Assembly (NCBI GenBank): GCA_016235125.1
Contig: JACRLZ010000006.1
Span: 186,001 to 250,000, forward strand
DNA: 64,000 nt
Direction: 5' to 3'
From: Sphingobacteriales bacterium
GTDB lineage: Bacteria > Bacteroidota > Bacteroidia > Chitinophagales > Chitinophagaceae
The position numbers were made by a program, and so were the translations under genes. Shown in pieces: positions 42,764 to 53,000 of the stretch. Below the pieces are notes generated by a model. The model searched no databases. It had not been told where the DNA came from and saw only the letters and a list, made by a program, of their open reading frames with translations. How positions within the stretch are numbered: the first letter of the stretch is position 1; every line of letters starts with the position of its first letter.

Positions 42764-45295
42764 GTGGCAACATTCCCCCCCGATATATCCAACACATTAT
42801 TTCAGTTAGCTGCTGACCTGATTAACCAAAGCGGCCGCAATATTTTTCTTACCGGTAAAGCGGGTACCGGCAAGACCACTTTTTTAAAATACATCCGCGA
42901 CAACTGCCCCAAGCAAATGGCTGTGGTAGCTCCAACAGGGGTGGCAGCTATTAATGCCGGTGGCGTAACGATTCATTCATTTTTCCAGCTTCCTCTTTCA
43001 CCATTTATTCCTGTGGCAAAAAGTACAGGGTTTTCATCGGGCGACAATGAAACCACCAACCGCCACAGCCTTATCGGCCGCATGCGGGTGAATAATGAAA
43101 AAAGAAAACTATGGCAGCAACTGGAGCTGCTGATAATTGATGAAGTAAGTATGGTTCGCTGCGACACAATGGATGCAGTGGATACCGTGCTGCGGCATTT
43201 CAGAAGAAGGCCCTATGAAAAATTCGGCGGTGTGCAGGTTTTGTTTATCGGCGATATGTTTCAGTTGCCCCCCGTGGTGAAGGATGCCGAGTGGCAGTTG
43301 TTTGGTGAATATTATGATAGCCCTTATTTCTTCAGTAGCCAGGTAATAAAGGAAGAACCACCCCTTTATATTGAGTTTGATAAAATATACCGCCAAAGCG
43401 AAGAAAAATTTATCCGGGTGCTTAACCAGGTGAGGAATAATGAACTGGATGAAGAAGGGATGAGTATCCTGGAAAGCCGCTTTCAGCCTTCTTTCAGAAG
43501 AAGTAAAGAGGATGGCTATATTGTTTTAACCACCCACAATGAACAGGCCCGCAATATCAATCTCTCCGCTTTGCAAAACTTAGAAGGCAAAGCACAGCAA
43601 TACGAAGCGGAGATAAAAAATGATTTTCCGGAAAATGCCTATCCTGCTGAAGTAATGCTTTATCTGAAAGTCGGCGCACAGGTAATGTTTATAAAAAATG
43701 ATACCGCCGACAGGGGCAAGCGGTATTTCAACGGAAAAATCGGTACAGTAACCAAACTGGAAGAAGACAATATTTATGTACGCAGCAACGATGACGGACA
43801 GGAGATAGCAGTAGAAAGGGAAGAATGGGAAAACATCCGCTACACGGTAGATAAAACAACACAGCAAATGAAAGAGGACAAATTGGGTTCCTTTACCCAA
43901 TTTCCCTTACGGCTTGCCTGGGCCATCACTATTCACAAAAGCCAGGGGCTTACGTTTGATAAAGCGATTATTGATGCCGGCGAAGCTTTTGCGCCCGGGC
44001 AGGTGTATGTGGCATTGAGCCGCTGCACAAGCCTCAATGGGTTAGTATTAAAAAGCAGGATACAGGCGAACAGGTTATTTACCGATCAGCGCATTGTTCA
44101 ATTCTCACAAAATATTTCTTCATCCAAAAGAATTCAGAATGAGCTGGAGCAATCCCGCAAACATTACCAGGAGAAGTTATTGTTATCATCTTTTGATTTT
44201 CGCATTGCCATAAATAACTGCAATGAGCTGCAGCAATACCTGCTTGAGAATAGTTCATCCTTTAATCCGGAAACAATAACCTGGCTGCTACAGGTAACAG
44301 AAAAAATAATCGCCTTACAGGATACAGCCGTAAAATTTCATCAGTGGCTGAAAGAACAGTTTGCGCTGCCTTTACCGCCCGAAGAGAATAAGGCATTGCA
44401 GGAAAGAACCGCAAGGGCCGCTTCGCATTTTGTAAAAGAAACGGAAGCGATAATCAATGAACTTCAGCAATCACCCGCTGTTACCGACAGTAAGCAACAT
44501 GCAAAAGAGTATAATGAGGCGTTGAAAGAAGTTTTTACACAGCTATCAGCAACAAAGCATTTGTTACAGGGTTTTGGCGGAACATTCAGCCCATCAGCCT
44601 GGCACCAGCGGAAAAAAAACTTTATACTGCCCTCGTTTAATGTCAATGCTTATGCCGGCGCATCACAAAAGAGAACCGATAGTCCGCACCCGGCCCTGCA
44701 CAAGCAATTGCGGGAGTTAAGAGATAATATCTGTTCCCGGAAAAACCTTCCGATATACCTGGTGCTTGGCAGCGTCACACTGGACGAAATGGCCCGTTAT
44801 CTTCCACAATCATTAGCCGAATTGAGAAAGATAAGCGGCTTTGGAGATGTTAAGCTTGAACAATACGGCCAGCAGTTTCTTGACATCATCGTCTCTTATT
44901 GCAAGGAAAGAAACCTTAGCTCGTTAATACATGAAAAGTTTCCTAAGCGGGAAAGAAAAGAAAGAACAGGACCGGCTAAGAAGAAAGGCGATAGCTATGC
45001 AGAAACCTTCGGGTTGTACAAAGAAGGAAAAACGATTGCTGATATTGCCAAAGAAAGAAACCTCGCCATCAGCACCATTGAAGGCCATCTGTGTAAGTTC
45101 ATACGTAACGGAGATATAAGCATTCATGAAGTGGTAAGCCAGGAAAAATTTGTATTGATTGACGCCGCATTAAAAGATTTTGACGGAACATCCACTACTC
45201 CGGTAAAGCAAAAGTTGCCGCCGGAAATAACATTTGGTGAAATAAAAATGGTAATGGCCGGATTAGGCATTACACAACATCATTCAACCGAATAA
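42764..45295 (+). CDS. PIF1-like helicase with HRDC and C-terminal HTH domains
   Basis: About 843 residues. The N-terminal part is an SF1 PIF1/RRM3-like helicase: FLTGKAGTGKTTFLKYI (Walker A), VVAPTGVAAINAGG, LIIDEVSMVRCDTMD (Walker B), LFIGDMFQLPPV, AWAITIHKSQGLTFDKAIID and VYVALSRCTSLNGLVL. A helical middle follows, then an HRDC domain (~660-735, NLPIYLVLGSVTLDEMARYLPQ) and an HTH domain (ETFGLYKEGKTIADIAKERN then LAISTIEGHL) of the type found at RecQ C-termini. GTG 42764 is my start; the other GTG, 42746, lies inside the cassette's terminal repeat, so the insertion may have reset the 5' end. Confidence 0.9.
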   Translation: MATFPPDISNTLFQLAADLINQSGRNIFLTGKAGTGKTTFLKYIRDNCPKQMAVVAPTGVAAINAGGVTIHSFFQLPLSPFIPVAKSTGFSSGDNETTNRHSLIGRMRVNNEKRKLWQQLELLIIDEVSMVRCDTMDAVDTVLRHFRRRPYEKFGGVQVLFIGDMFQLPPVVKDAEWQLFGEYYDSPYFFSSQVIKEEPPLYIEFDKIYRQSEEKFIRVLNQVRNNELDEEGMSILESRFQPSFRRSKEDGYIVLTTHNEQARNINLSALQNLEGKAQQYEAEIKNDFPENAYPAEVMLYLKVGAQVMFIKNDTADRGKRYFNGKIGTVTKLEEDNIYVRSNDDGQEIAVEREEWENIRYTVDKTTQQMKEDKLGSFTQFPLRLAWAITIHKSQGLTFDKAIIDAGEAFAPGQVYVALSRCTSLNGLVLKSRIQANRLFTDQRIVQFSQNISSSKRIQNELEQSRKHYQEKLLLSSFDFRIAINNCNELQQYLLENSSSFNPETITWLLQVTEKIIALQDTAVKFHQWLKEQFALPLPPEENKALQERTARAASHFVKETEAIINELQQSPAVTDSKQHAKEYNEALKEVFTQLSATKHLLQGFGGTFSPSAWHQRKKNFILPSFNVNAYAGASQKRTDSPHPALHKQLRELRDNICSRKNLPIYLVLGSVTLDEMARYLPQSLAELRKISGFGDVKLEQYGQQFLDIIVSYCKERNLSSLIHEKFPKRERKERTGPAKKKGDSYAETFGLYKEGKTIADIAKERNLAISTIEGHLCKFIRNGDISIHEVVSQEKFVLIDAALKDFDGTSTTPVKQKLPPEITFGEIKMVMAGLGITQHHSTE

Positions 45296-45500
45296 TACCT
45301 ATCCATTCTATTGGCGATAACTGATATAGGGCATAAATAATAGTTTTATTGCCTTACGGGTTATTAATAGACATAATAAAGCAGGTACTTTAATATATCG
45401 TTGTTCATACAATCGCCATTAATTATTCACATTTAACGACAATAAACTTGTTACATTAAAGTTTATATATATCTTCACTTTATTACTTACCAACTCATTT

Positions 45501-46010
45501 ATGGATATACTTATTAACCCTCATTTTCGCACTATAAGCAACCATGGTGTTGGCGAAGTGCGGCGAAAATTATCAAACGGGCAAAACCATTTTTTTGCTA
45601 CCCGTTCTTTCAAACCCGGCGATGTAATTGCTACTTTTTCGGCAGGCACTATTTCAGCTGAACCAACCTATCTTACCGTTCAGATCGGTATTCGCAAGCA
45701 CATTACTCTTGATCCGGAGTTTTTACAATACATTAATCATGGATGTGATCCCAATGTATTTTTTAATACCACAACAATGGAAGTAACGGCGCTTAAGCAC
45801 ATAAGCGTTAATGAAGAAATGACCTTTTTCTATCCATCTACAGAATGGAAGATGGCTCAGTCTTTTGCCTGTTATTGCGGGAGCCACAGGTGTCTTGAAA
45901 AAATCAGAGGAGCCGCTTATTTATCACCCGAAGTTCAATCGCAATACCGGTTTACAGATTTTATTCAACAACAACTTGCCAAAAGGGCGGCAAGAAGAAA
46001 AGTGGCCTGA
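45501..46010 (+). CDS. SET-domain protein (methyltransferase-like)
   Basis: 169 residues. The SET fold signatures are present: HFFATRSFKPGDVIATFSAG (N-terminal SET), YINHGCDPNVFFN (the NHxCxPN pseudoknot motif), EEMTFFYPSTEW (substrate-Tyr region), and a Cys-rich post-SET segment CYCGSHRCLEKIRG. SET enzymes methylate lysine side chains or small amines with SAM. It is the first gene of a cluster with two ATP-grasp ligases; the second starts six bases after its stop. The leader (45296-45500) has no evident peptide gene. Bacterial SET proteins are sometimes linked to symbionts and horizontal transfer; the substrate is unknown. Confidence 0.88.
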   Translation: MDILINPHFRTISNHGVGEVRRKLSNGQNHFFATRSFKPGDVIATFSAGTISAEPTYLTVQIGIRKHITLDPEFLQYINHGCDPNVFFNTTTMEVTALKHISVNEEMTFFYPSTEWKMAQSFACYCGSHRCLEKIRGAAYLSPEVQSQYRFTDFIQQQLAKRAARRKVA

Positions 46011-46016
46011 TGGCAT

Positions 46017-47180
46017 ATGAAGATAAGTGAAGCATCGGGGCTGTTTAAGCCATATAGGATCTGGGTGCTTGCACCATACCTGGAAACGGACGATCCCAAC
46101 ATTCAGCATTATTACGATTTTACCCACAGTATCCAGGAATTCACGAAAGTCTTTGAAGAGCTGAAAGCGGATTGGAAATGGCAACCGGTAACGATGGAAA
46201 ATTATAAAGCCATTATTAAATCGATTGCCGAAAGTAAAAATGGAAAAACCCCGCTGATATTAAATATTTGCGATGGTGATGAAGTGAATGGAGCTCCGGG
46301 AGTTTCAGTTATTCATGAATTGGAAAAATATGGCCTGATCTATACGGGTTCCGATGCTGATTTCTATAATGTTACCACTTCAAAAATTCCAATGAAAAAG
46401 GCTTTTGATAAAGCCGGCGTTCCAACGGCCAGTTGGAGGGTTATCACCGAAAAGAAAGGATCAACAAAAGGAATTGCAAAAAGAGTGGGCACTCCACTGA
46501 TAATAAAACCGGCAGTTTCCGGCGGCAGCATGGGGGTTTCAGTAAAGAATGTAGTGAATACGGAAGAAGAACTTACAAAAAGGGTTGAGGAAATTTATAA
46601 GGGATACAAAGGCTGGAACTTACTGGCCGATGGATTATTTGTTGAGCAGTTTATCACCGGGCCAGAGTACACGACATTTATTACCGGCTCTGCAGAAGAT
46701 AAAAAGAATTGCATCGTTTACGAGCCGGTAGAAAGAATATTTCACCCCTCTCTTCCTGAATCAGAAAAATTTTTATCATTTGACAGGTTATGGGAGATAT
46801 ATGAAGATGAGGCGCCAATGCCAGAGAACGGAAATTTTTATGAATACAGGAAAGTAACAAGAGCCGACCTGGTTAAAGCATTGAAGAAGATAAGTTTTGA
46901 TGCGTACAAGTCTTGTGGCGGCAAGGGCTACACAAGAATTGATATTCGCCAGGATGCGATTACAGGGAAATTGTATTTATTAGAAGTTAATGCCCAATGC
47001 GGATTGAGCGAAGACGAAAACTATACTTCAATCGGGGCGATTATCAAAGCATCAGATGTGAGTTATACAGAGATTATTGTTGAAATACTGAAGGACGCAT
47101 TGCGCAGAAGTGTTTTGAAAACCATTCCAGTTGAAAAAATCAGAGCCGCCGGGACCAGAAAAACGGTTACAGTTAAATAA
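46017..47180 (+). CDS. ATP-grasp ligase (D-Ala-D-Ala ligase-like)
   Basis: 387-residue ATP-grasp enzyme. Motifs: central KPAVSGGSMGVSVKNV (ATP-binding loop), LFVEQFITGPEYTTFI, YTRIDIRQD and the Mg-binding strand LYLLEVNAQCGLS, which replaces the EVNTxPG of true D-Ala ligases. The N-terminal pre-ATP-grasp part is ILNICDGDEVNGAPGVSV. It lies well outside the murein-synthesis cluster, so housekeeping Ddl is unlikely. It probably joins a carboxyl group to an amine. It lies between the two SET genes, 6 bases after the first and 37 bases before the fused one. Confidence 0.88.
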   Translation: MKISEASGLFKPYRIWVLAPYLETDDPNIQHYYDFTHSIQEFTKVFEELKADWKWQPVTMENYKAIIKSIAESKNGKTPLILNICDGDEVNGAPGVSVIHELEKYGLIYTGSDADFYNVTTSKIPMKKAFDKAGVPTASWRVITEKKGSTKGIAKRVGTPLIIKPAVSGGSMGVSVKNVVNTEEELTKRVEEIYKGYKGWNLLADGLFVEQFITGPEYTTFITGSAEDKKNCIVYEPVERIFHPSLPESEKFLSFDRLWEIYEDEAPMPENGNFYEYRKVTRADLVKALKKISFDAYKSCGGKGYTRIDIRQDAITGKLYLLEVNAQCGLSEDENYTSIGAIIKASDVSYTEIIVEILKDALRRSVLKTIPVEKIRAAGTRKTVTVK

Positions 47181-47217
47181 TTAAAGCCGTCATATTTATT
47201 AATTAGTTCAGCATAGA

Positions 47218-48654
47218 ATGAAAGTTTGTGTATTGCAGCCCGACTACTCCCCTTCCGGAGTAGATTATCAATATTACGATCCCGAAAGAGACCTCGCTTC
47301 TCTTATTCCCGAACATGAGGTACATAATGTTAAGCTGAATAAACTCACCACATTTAAACAACTAAAAGAGCTGAGCAAACAGGGCTACGATATTTTTGTA
47401 AATCTATGTGAAGGATACCCGGAATGGGAAGTTCCGGGGATAGATGTGTGTTTTTCTCTTGAGTTACTCAACCTTCCTTTTACCGGCCCCACCGCCAAAC
47501 TGTATGATGTTCCCAAAGAATTGATGAAATACGTTGCCTATTGTGAGGGGGTTACCACACCGGGTTTTGTTTTGATAAATGAAATGAAAGATGTGAACGA
47601 AGCAGTAAAAAATCTGAAATTTCCAATGTTTGTAAAGCCAGCTCACGCCGGCGATAGCCTTGGGGTTGATGAACATTCATTGGTGCATAACGAAAAAGAG
47701 CTTTCTGAAAAAGTTCAGAGTATTGTTAAGGAGTATGCACCGCTGCTTGTGGAAGAATATATAACCGGAAGAGAGTTTACCACCCTGGTTGCCGGCAATC
47801 CGGATGGGCATAGCTGCACCGTTTATCGTCCGGTTGAATATATTTTTCCGGAAGGAAAAGAGTTTAAGACCTATTCATTAAAGACATCCGAATTACACCC
47901 TGATTGCAATGTTCCGTGTGCTGATGAAATCATCGATAAAAAAATCAGGAGAATAGCTGATAAAATGTTTAAAGCAGTGAGTGCTGTTGGCTATGGACGA
48001 CTTGACTTAAGAGTGACAGATAAAAAAGAAGTGTATTTTCTTGAAATGAATCTTACTTGTTCCGTATTTTATAAAGATGGATATGAAGGTTCCGCTGATT
48101 TCGTATTGAAATATGATGGCATCGGTCAGGCGGGGTTTTTAAGGCATATCATTGCCGAAGGCCTTGCAAGACACAAAAGAAAAACAAAACCCTTTGTAAT
48201 GAAAGGCAATTCTATTGCGGGATATGGGATTTATGCTATCCGGGATATAAAGAAGGGAGAAATTATTTTTAAAGGCGAAGGCAGATCACAACGAATAATA
48301 ACAAAACGGTATGTGGAAAAGAACTGGAGTGAAGAGGAGAAAATGCATTTCCGCAGATATGCATATCCTGTAAGCGAAGAACTTTTTATTCTTTGGGATG
48401 AAGATCCTTTCGAATGGGCGCCGCAAAATCATAGTTGTGAACCCAATACAACTTTTGATGGCCTTGACATGCTGGCACAAAAGAACATCTCCAAAGGAGA
48501 AGAGCTTACTCTTGATTATGCAGAATTCCTGGATGAAAATATGGAGCCCTTCGAATGTCGTTGTGGTTCTCCCAATTGTCGTGGAGAAATTTCAGGGATA
48601 CTTCATAATTCGTTAACGCATCGTGAAGTAAACCTGCAGCGGTTAAACCAATAA
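47218..48654 (+). CDS. Fusion of an ATP-grasp ligase and a SET domain
   Basis: 478 residues: an ATP-grasp domain (1 to ~320) with FVNLCEGYPEWEVPGIDV, KPAHAGDSLGVDEHS, LLVEEYITGREFTTLV, YGRLDLRV and the metal-binding EMNLTCSVFY; then a SET domain (~328-460) with GNSIAGYGIYAIRDIKKGE, APQNHSCEPNTTFDG, EELTLDYAEF and the post-SET CRCGSPNCRGEISG. The fusion directly links ligation and methylation to one pathway, and supports a shared pathway with the two upstream genes. In the metal strand, the usual Asn is kept but Pro-Gly is replaced by Cys-Ser. No substrate gene is visible next to it. Confidence 0.9.
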   Translation: MKVCVLQPDYSPSGVDYQYYDPERDLASLIPEHEVHNVKLNKLTTFKQLKELSKQGYDIFVNLCEGYPEWEVPGIDVCFSLELLNLPFTGPTAKLYDVPKELMKYVAYCEGVTTPGFVLINEMKDVNEAVKNLKFPMFVKPAHAGDSLGVDEHSLVHNEKELSEKVQSIVKEYAPLLVEEYITGREFTTLVAGNPDGHSCTVYRPVEYIFPEGKEFKTYSLKTSELHPDCNVPCADEIIDKKIRRIADKMFKAVSAVGYGRLDLRVTDKKEVYFLEMNLTCSVFYKDGYEGSADFVLKYDGIGQAGFLRHIIAEGLARHKRKTKPFVMKGNSIAGYGIYAIRDIKKGEIIFKGEGRSQRIITKRYVEKNWSEEEKMHFRRYAYPVSEELFILWDEDPFEWAPQNHSCEPNTTFDGLDMLAQKNISKGEELTLDYAEFLDENMEPFECRCGSPNCRGEISGILHNSLTHREVNLQRLNQ

Positions 48655-48662
48655 AGTCAATT

Positions 48663-50000
48663 TTATTTTAACGCTTTCAGAACGGCCCGGCTTTCTTCTT
48701 CAAGCGACTTTTTAGCGGCATCATCCGCTCCCCTTCCTTCATATTTGCCGTCCTGGTTTTGTTGCAAACGAACAGACCCATCAGCAAGTTTCGTCAACGT
48801 ATAGTTGGACTCAATAGTAAAAGACGATGTGGCATTGGGATCACTGTTTTTAATAGCCTTCAGCAGACCACCTACTTTACTGGCTTGTTTTATTCTTGTA
48901 AAATCAGTAGCAAGGGTGTAGTCACAATCCAATCTTTTCGCATCTTCTTCTGATTCCACAGCAACCGCATCAACATTACTGTTTATCAATATCCCGGCAA
49001 GGTATTTTTGAAGGTCATCAGCCTGCAGTTGTCCGTCATTTTTAGGTTCGTATACGCCAATACGGATTGTGCCTGCAGGTTTTTGGCCATTATTATTAAT
49101 TACTGGATTATTTGCAGGCATATTGGTGTTCATGTCCTGCACCTGCTTCAACATTTCATTCATATCGAATTTATCCTGCAAATCGCTTTCGCTTTTAGCT
49201 TCCTTATAACCGGGCGGAATTTCAAAAAGCATTGAGTCGAGTTTTTCAGAAGTAAGCTCCAATGTTTCAATATCGGTTTGAAATTCTGATTTCTCCGTTT
49301 TTCCGCCGAAGATCATTGTTCTTGTTTCGGATAATACAAACCCCAGCTTGCCCTTTCCGCTGCGACGGGTTACAAAACTGTCACGACAATCAGGAGGAGG
49401 TACATTTTCCTGCCTGGCCATTGGCGGTTTCTGGGGACGATAAGTAATGGGACAGTTGAACTGTGGCAAATCAATATACCAGCCATCGGTTTTAATGATC
49501 ATGCTATCCTTCATGTCGCAGGCATCCGGAGAGGGCTTTATTTTTTGCGTTGTCCAGATATGCCTTGCAGTAAAACCAAATATCTTTTTCCGTTCACCGG
49601 TATCGGTGATGTTATAGTACATGTAGATGATTCCCCCCTTTTGGGTTGCCGGTTTTGTGATGTTTACGGGTTTTTGTTTTGTGGTTGGCGCTGGCTTGTC
49701 GTCATCGATTATTTCTTCTGTTTCCTTAGCAAAAGGCTCTATGAAATAAAGTTTTTTCTTATCGTTTATTTTTATTGTACGCTGCAGGTCACATTGCTGA
49801 ATGGTAGTTAATGCATTCATGCCCATCATTCCACCGCCTTCGGTTCTTTTCCGCATTCCTTTTACATAAATAGTGGATTCAGATTTCATCCCCATAGTAT
49901 TGGTTACCTGGCGGAGTTTGTATTGCTGGGCGTTGACATTATCATTTATTAATACAAGGAATAAAAACCCTGCTATGAAAGAGAGCAAATATTTTTTCAT
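48663..50000 (-). CDS. Secreted DUF4412-like protein of unknown function
   Basis: 445 residues from ATG 50000 (MKKYLLSFIAGFLFLVLIND, signal peptide cut near VNAQ). The mature start resembles the DUF4412 style of Bacteroidota lipoproteins (YKLRQVTNTMGMKSESTIYV with Met-rich GGGMMGMN). A Cys/Pro-rich centre follows (CDMKDS, FNCPITYRP, PPDCRDS), then an Asn/Pro linker and a C-terminal domain (RIGVYEPKNDGQLQADDLQKYL) that may be a secretin/porin-like soluble domain. No reliable function. It converges on the ATP-grasp/SET cluster, and only eight bases separate the stops. Confidence 0.7.
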   Translation of the reverse strand: MKKYLLSFIAGFLFLVLINDNVNAQQYKLRQVTNTMGMKSESTIYVKGMRKRTEGGGMMGMNALTTIQQCDLQRTIKINDKKKLYFIEPFAKETEEIIDDDKPAPTTKQKPVNITKPATQKGGIIYMYYNITDTGERKKIFGFTARHIWTTQKIKPSPDACDMKDSMIIKTDGWYIDLPQFNCPITYRPQKPPMARQENVPPPDCRDSFVTRRSGKGKLGFVLSETRTMIFGGKTEKSEFQTDIETLELTSEKLDSMLFEIPPGYKEAKSESDLQDKFDMNEMLKQVQDMNTNMPANNPVINNNGQKPAGTIRIGVYEPKNDGQLQADDLQKYLAGILINSNVDAVAVESEEDAKRLDCDYTLATDFTRIKQASKVGGLLKAIKNSDPNATSSFTIESNYTLTKLADGSVRLQQNQDGKYEGRGADDAAKKSLEEESRAVLKALK

Positions 50001-50059
50001 ATCTTTTATTTTAATCAAAGTAATTTTTATTTACACCCAACCCATTCCTGCGTTGGTAG

Positions 50060-53000
50060 CTAAAGTTTGATAAACTTCAAATAAGCGATACTACCATTTT
50101 TTCTCCTAAGTACCGCCATATATTGACCCGAAGACAGCCTTTCAACATTAAGAGTTGCAGTTCTTCGGTTTGAAATATTTACAGAAACCAAAACCTTATT
50201 GCTATTTATACCTATTATATCAAGAGTTTGCCATTTGTCTGAAAGCCGGAGACTGTCAATAAATAATGTTGAATGAACCGGATTTGGATAATACCGGATA
50301 TTGTAACTGGAAACCGGTGCAGGGGGAGTTCCTGTAACTGTATTGACCGTGAATGTAAGAGTGTTGCTTGTGGCCGTTGTGGGCGACGCACAATTGGCAT
50401 TACTTGTCAATATGCAGCGGATCTTATTACCTGTCGAAGCAGGTAGGTAAACAAGGGTTGAATTGGTAGCACCGCTTATGTTTTGCCAGGTATGTGTGTT
50501 TGTGCTGTCCTGCCACTGATAGGCCGGCACTGTTCCTCCGTTGGTCGGAACAGCGGTTATTGTAGTACTTTGGCCTGAATTAACTGTTGTACTGCCGCTG
50601 ATTGACAAAACAGGGACAACAGTATTTATAATTGAAACAGTTATTGTATTGCTAGTAGCAGTAGGTGGGACCGGACAATTAGCATTGCTCGTCATTATTA
50701 CCTGAACCAGATCGCCATTGTTTAGAAATCCGGTTGAAAGTGAATTAGTGTTTCCGCCAAAATTTATACCATTCCTTTGCCACTGGTAAGATGGTGAAGG
50801 TCCCCCATTAACCGGAGTTGCAGTAAAAATTATGAAACCGCCCTGGCAGAATGGATTTGGATTGGCCACCACAGATACAGAAGGAGTAACCGGATTACTT
50901 ACCGTCATGGTTATGATATTACTTGTCACCGGAGGATTAGTGCCGCAAGAAGTTGCAGCTGTTGTCAGCGTTAAACTAACCTGTGCGCCATTGGTAAGGG
51001 ATGAAGTTGTAAAGGTCGGACTGTTTGTACCGGCATTAACACCATTTACCTTCCATTGATAGATGGGAGATGGTCCGGGATTGGTTACAGTTGATGAAAA
51101 TGTTACGCTGGTGCCTGTGCAAACAATTGTCTGAGATGCGCTGATTGAAACAGTAGCAGGCTGCCCCGTTACTGTCATTGTAATAATATTGCTGAATGCT
51201 TCATTGGGGGTTGAACAGAAATTTGACAAGTATCCTCTTACCGTGCTTCCGTTTGTTAAGGTAGTTGTCGTAAATGTCGGTCCATTTTCATTTGGCACAA
51301 AAACGCCATTAACCTGCCAGCCATATGATGTTGCAGGACCGGTATTAGTTCCCGTTGCAGTGAATTGTACAGATGTGCCGTAGCAAATGGAAGTGGTAGG
51401 TGTGCTTATCGAGACAGAAGGAGGTGCAGATGGATTCATCACCAAAACATATAAGCTGCTATAAAGGTTTCCGTTGACAATACAGCGATAGATATATCCA
51501 TTAAATGAGTACGGGACCGAGGCAATAGTAAGAGTAGATGTTTGTGTACCAGAATAAGTGGCATTATTAGAGATATTAGTAAAACCACTTCCTGTATTCA
51601 ACTGCCACTGGTAGCTTGTACCCGTAATATCCGAGGTATGGCTTCGGGTCATGCCGGGGCAAAAGTAAGTCCCGGAAAAAATAATTGGAGTACCCATCGC
51701 ATTTCTGAAAATAGTAAGCTTTCTGTCATTTGATCCGCTTGAAATGATATCAATCTTTCCATCCATATTAAAATCAGCAGCATTCGTATAATAAGGAAGT
51801 GTGTTATTTGGATTTCCTTCAATATCTATCGGCGCATCATTGGTAATGGCTCCGGGAACAGAGGTGTTTCTTACCAGCGAAAAATGTCTCCACATAGCAC
51901 TACCTAATAACAGATCAGGCTTCATATCGCCACTGAGATTGGAAACCCAAGAGCCTTGTGGAAAGGGGACAGTAACTGTTATGGGAGCTGCAAAAGCGAT
52001 AGTCGTTCCTGAACTTGTATTTCGATAAATGCTATAATTATTATCATTCATTATAATAACATCCAGCTTATTGTCGTCGTCATAATCGGCGATACGAACA
52101 GTGCGGGCCTGAACAGATGTACCAACGACACCAAAATCTATATGTGGTGCAAAAGAGATATTGTTTCCGGTCGTAATATTTCTGAAAGCAGAAAAGGTGC
52201 TTGCGCTTGTTGCGCTGTAATTATAAGAGACGATATCATTTTTTCCATCTCCGTCAAGATCACCTACTGCGATCTGTACAGGAATATCCGCAGTATTGAA
52301 ATTCAAAGGAGGCCCAAAAGAAAAATACCCGGGAGAACTTGTATTGCGAACAACTGCAATCATCCTGGCGCTGCTAAATGTAGCCGCTGCAATATCGGGC
52401 TTTCCATCATTATCGAAATCGGCGATCTCAGCATTTTGTGTGCCCCCTCCCCCACAAGTAACATTGATTTGGTTTGCAAAACTTAAAGTACCTGTTGCGC
52501 TGGTGTTTCTTATAACTGCGAGATTCTGATCATTAGTTATTGCTACAATATCTGGTTTCCCATCGCCATCAAGATCGTTTATATCAAACATACCCATTGT
52601 ATAAGGTGGAATTAATCCAATATTTTTTCGGGGGCCAAACGAAAAATTGGAACCATTGGTCGTGTTGCGATAAGCTACAACCGAGTCACCATTAATTGCG
52701 GTTATTACGGTTATAAGATCAGGTTTTCCGTCAGCGTCCAGATCTTTTCCTGCAACATGTTTCGGATAATTGGAATAATTAAAAGTGAGCACTTCACGAT
52801 ATGAGCTGGGTGTAAAGTTTGAACTATCATTAAACAGAACTCCAAATGGTTTAAGCGATCTGCCGGTTAGATTCGTAGAAGTGTTCAAAACTGAAATAGG
52901 CTCATAACTTGCACCAGCGGGAACGGTACAACTAATTTGCGTAGCCGAGGCAGAAATGATCGAAGCTCTTGTTGCGCCGAAATAAACAATATTATTGGAT

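Noticed and set aside
45296..45500. A small peptide substrate gene in the leader of the SET/ATP-grasp cluster
   Set aside because: No ATG is present in this stretch on the plus strand, and no precursor-like frame was seen.
46017..47180. Calling the ATP-grasp gene a housekeeping D-Ala-D-Ala ligase
   Set aside because: The metal-binding strand lacks EVNTxPG, the gene is not near murein genes, and it is packed with SET genes.
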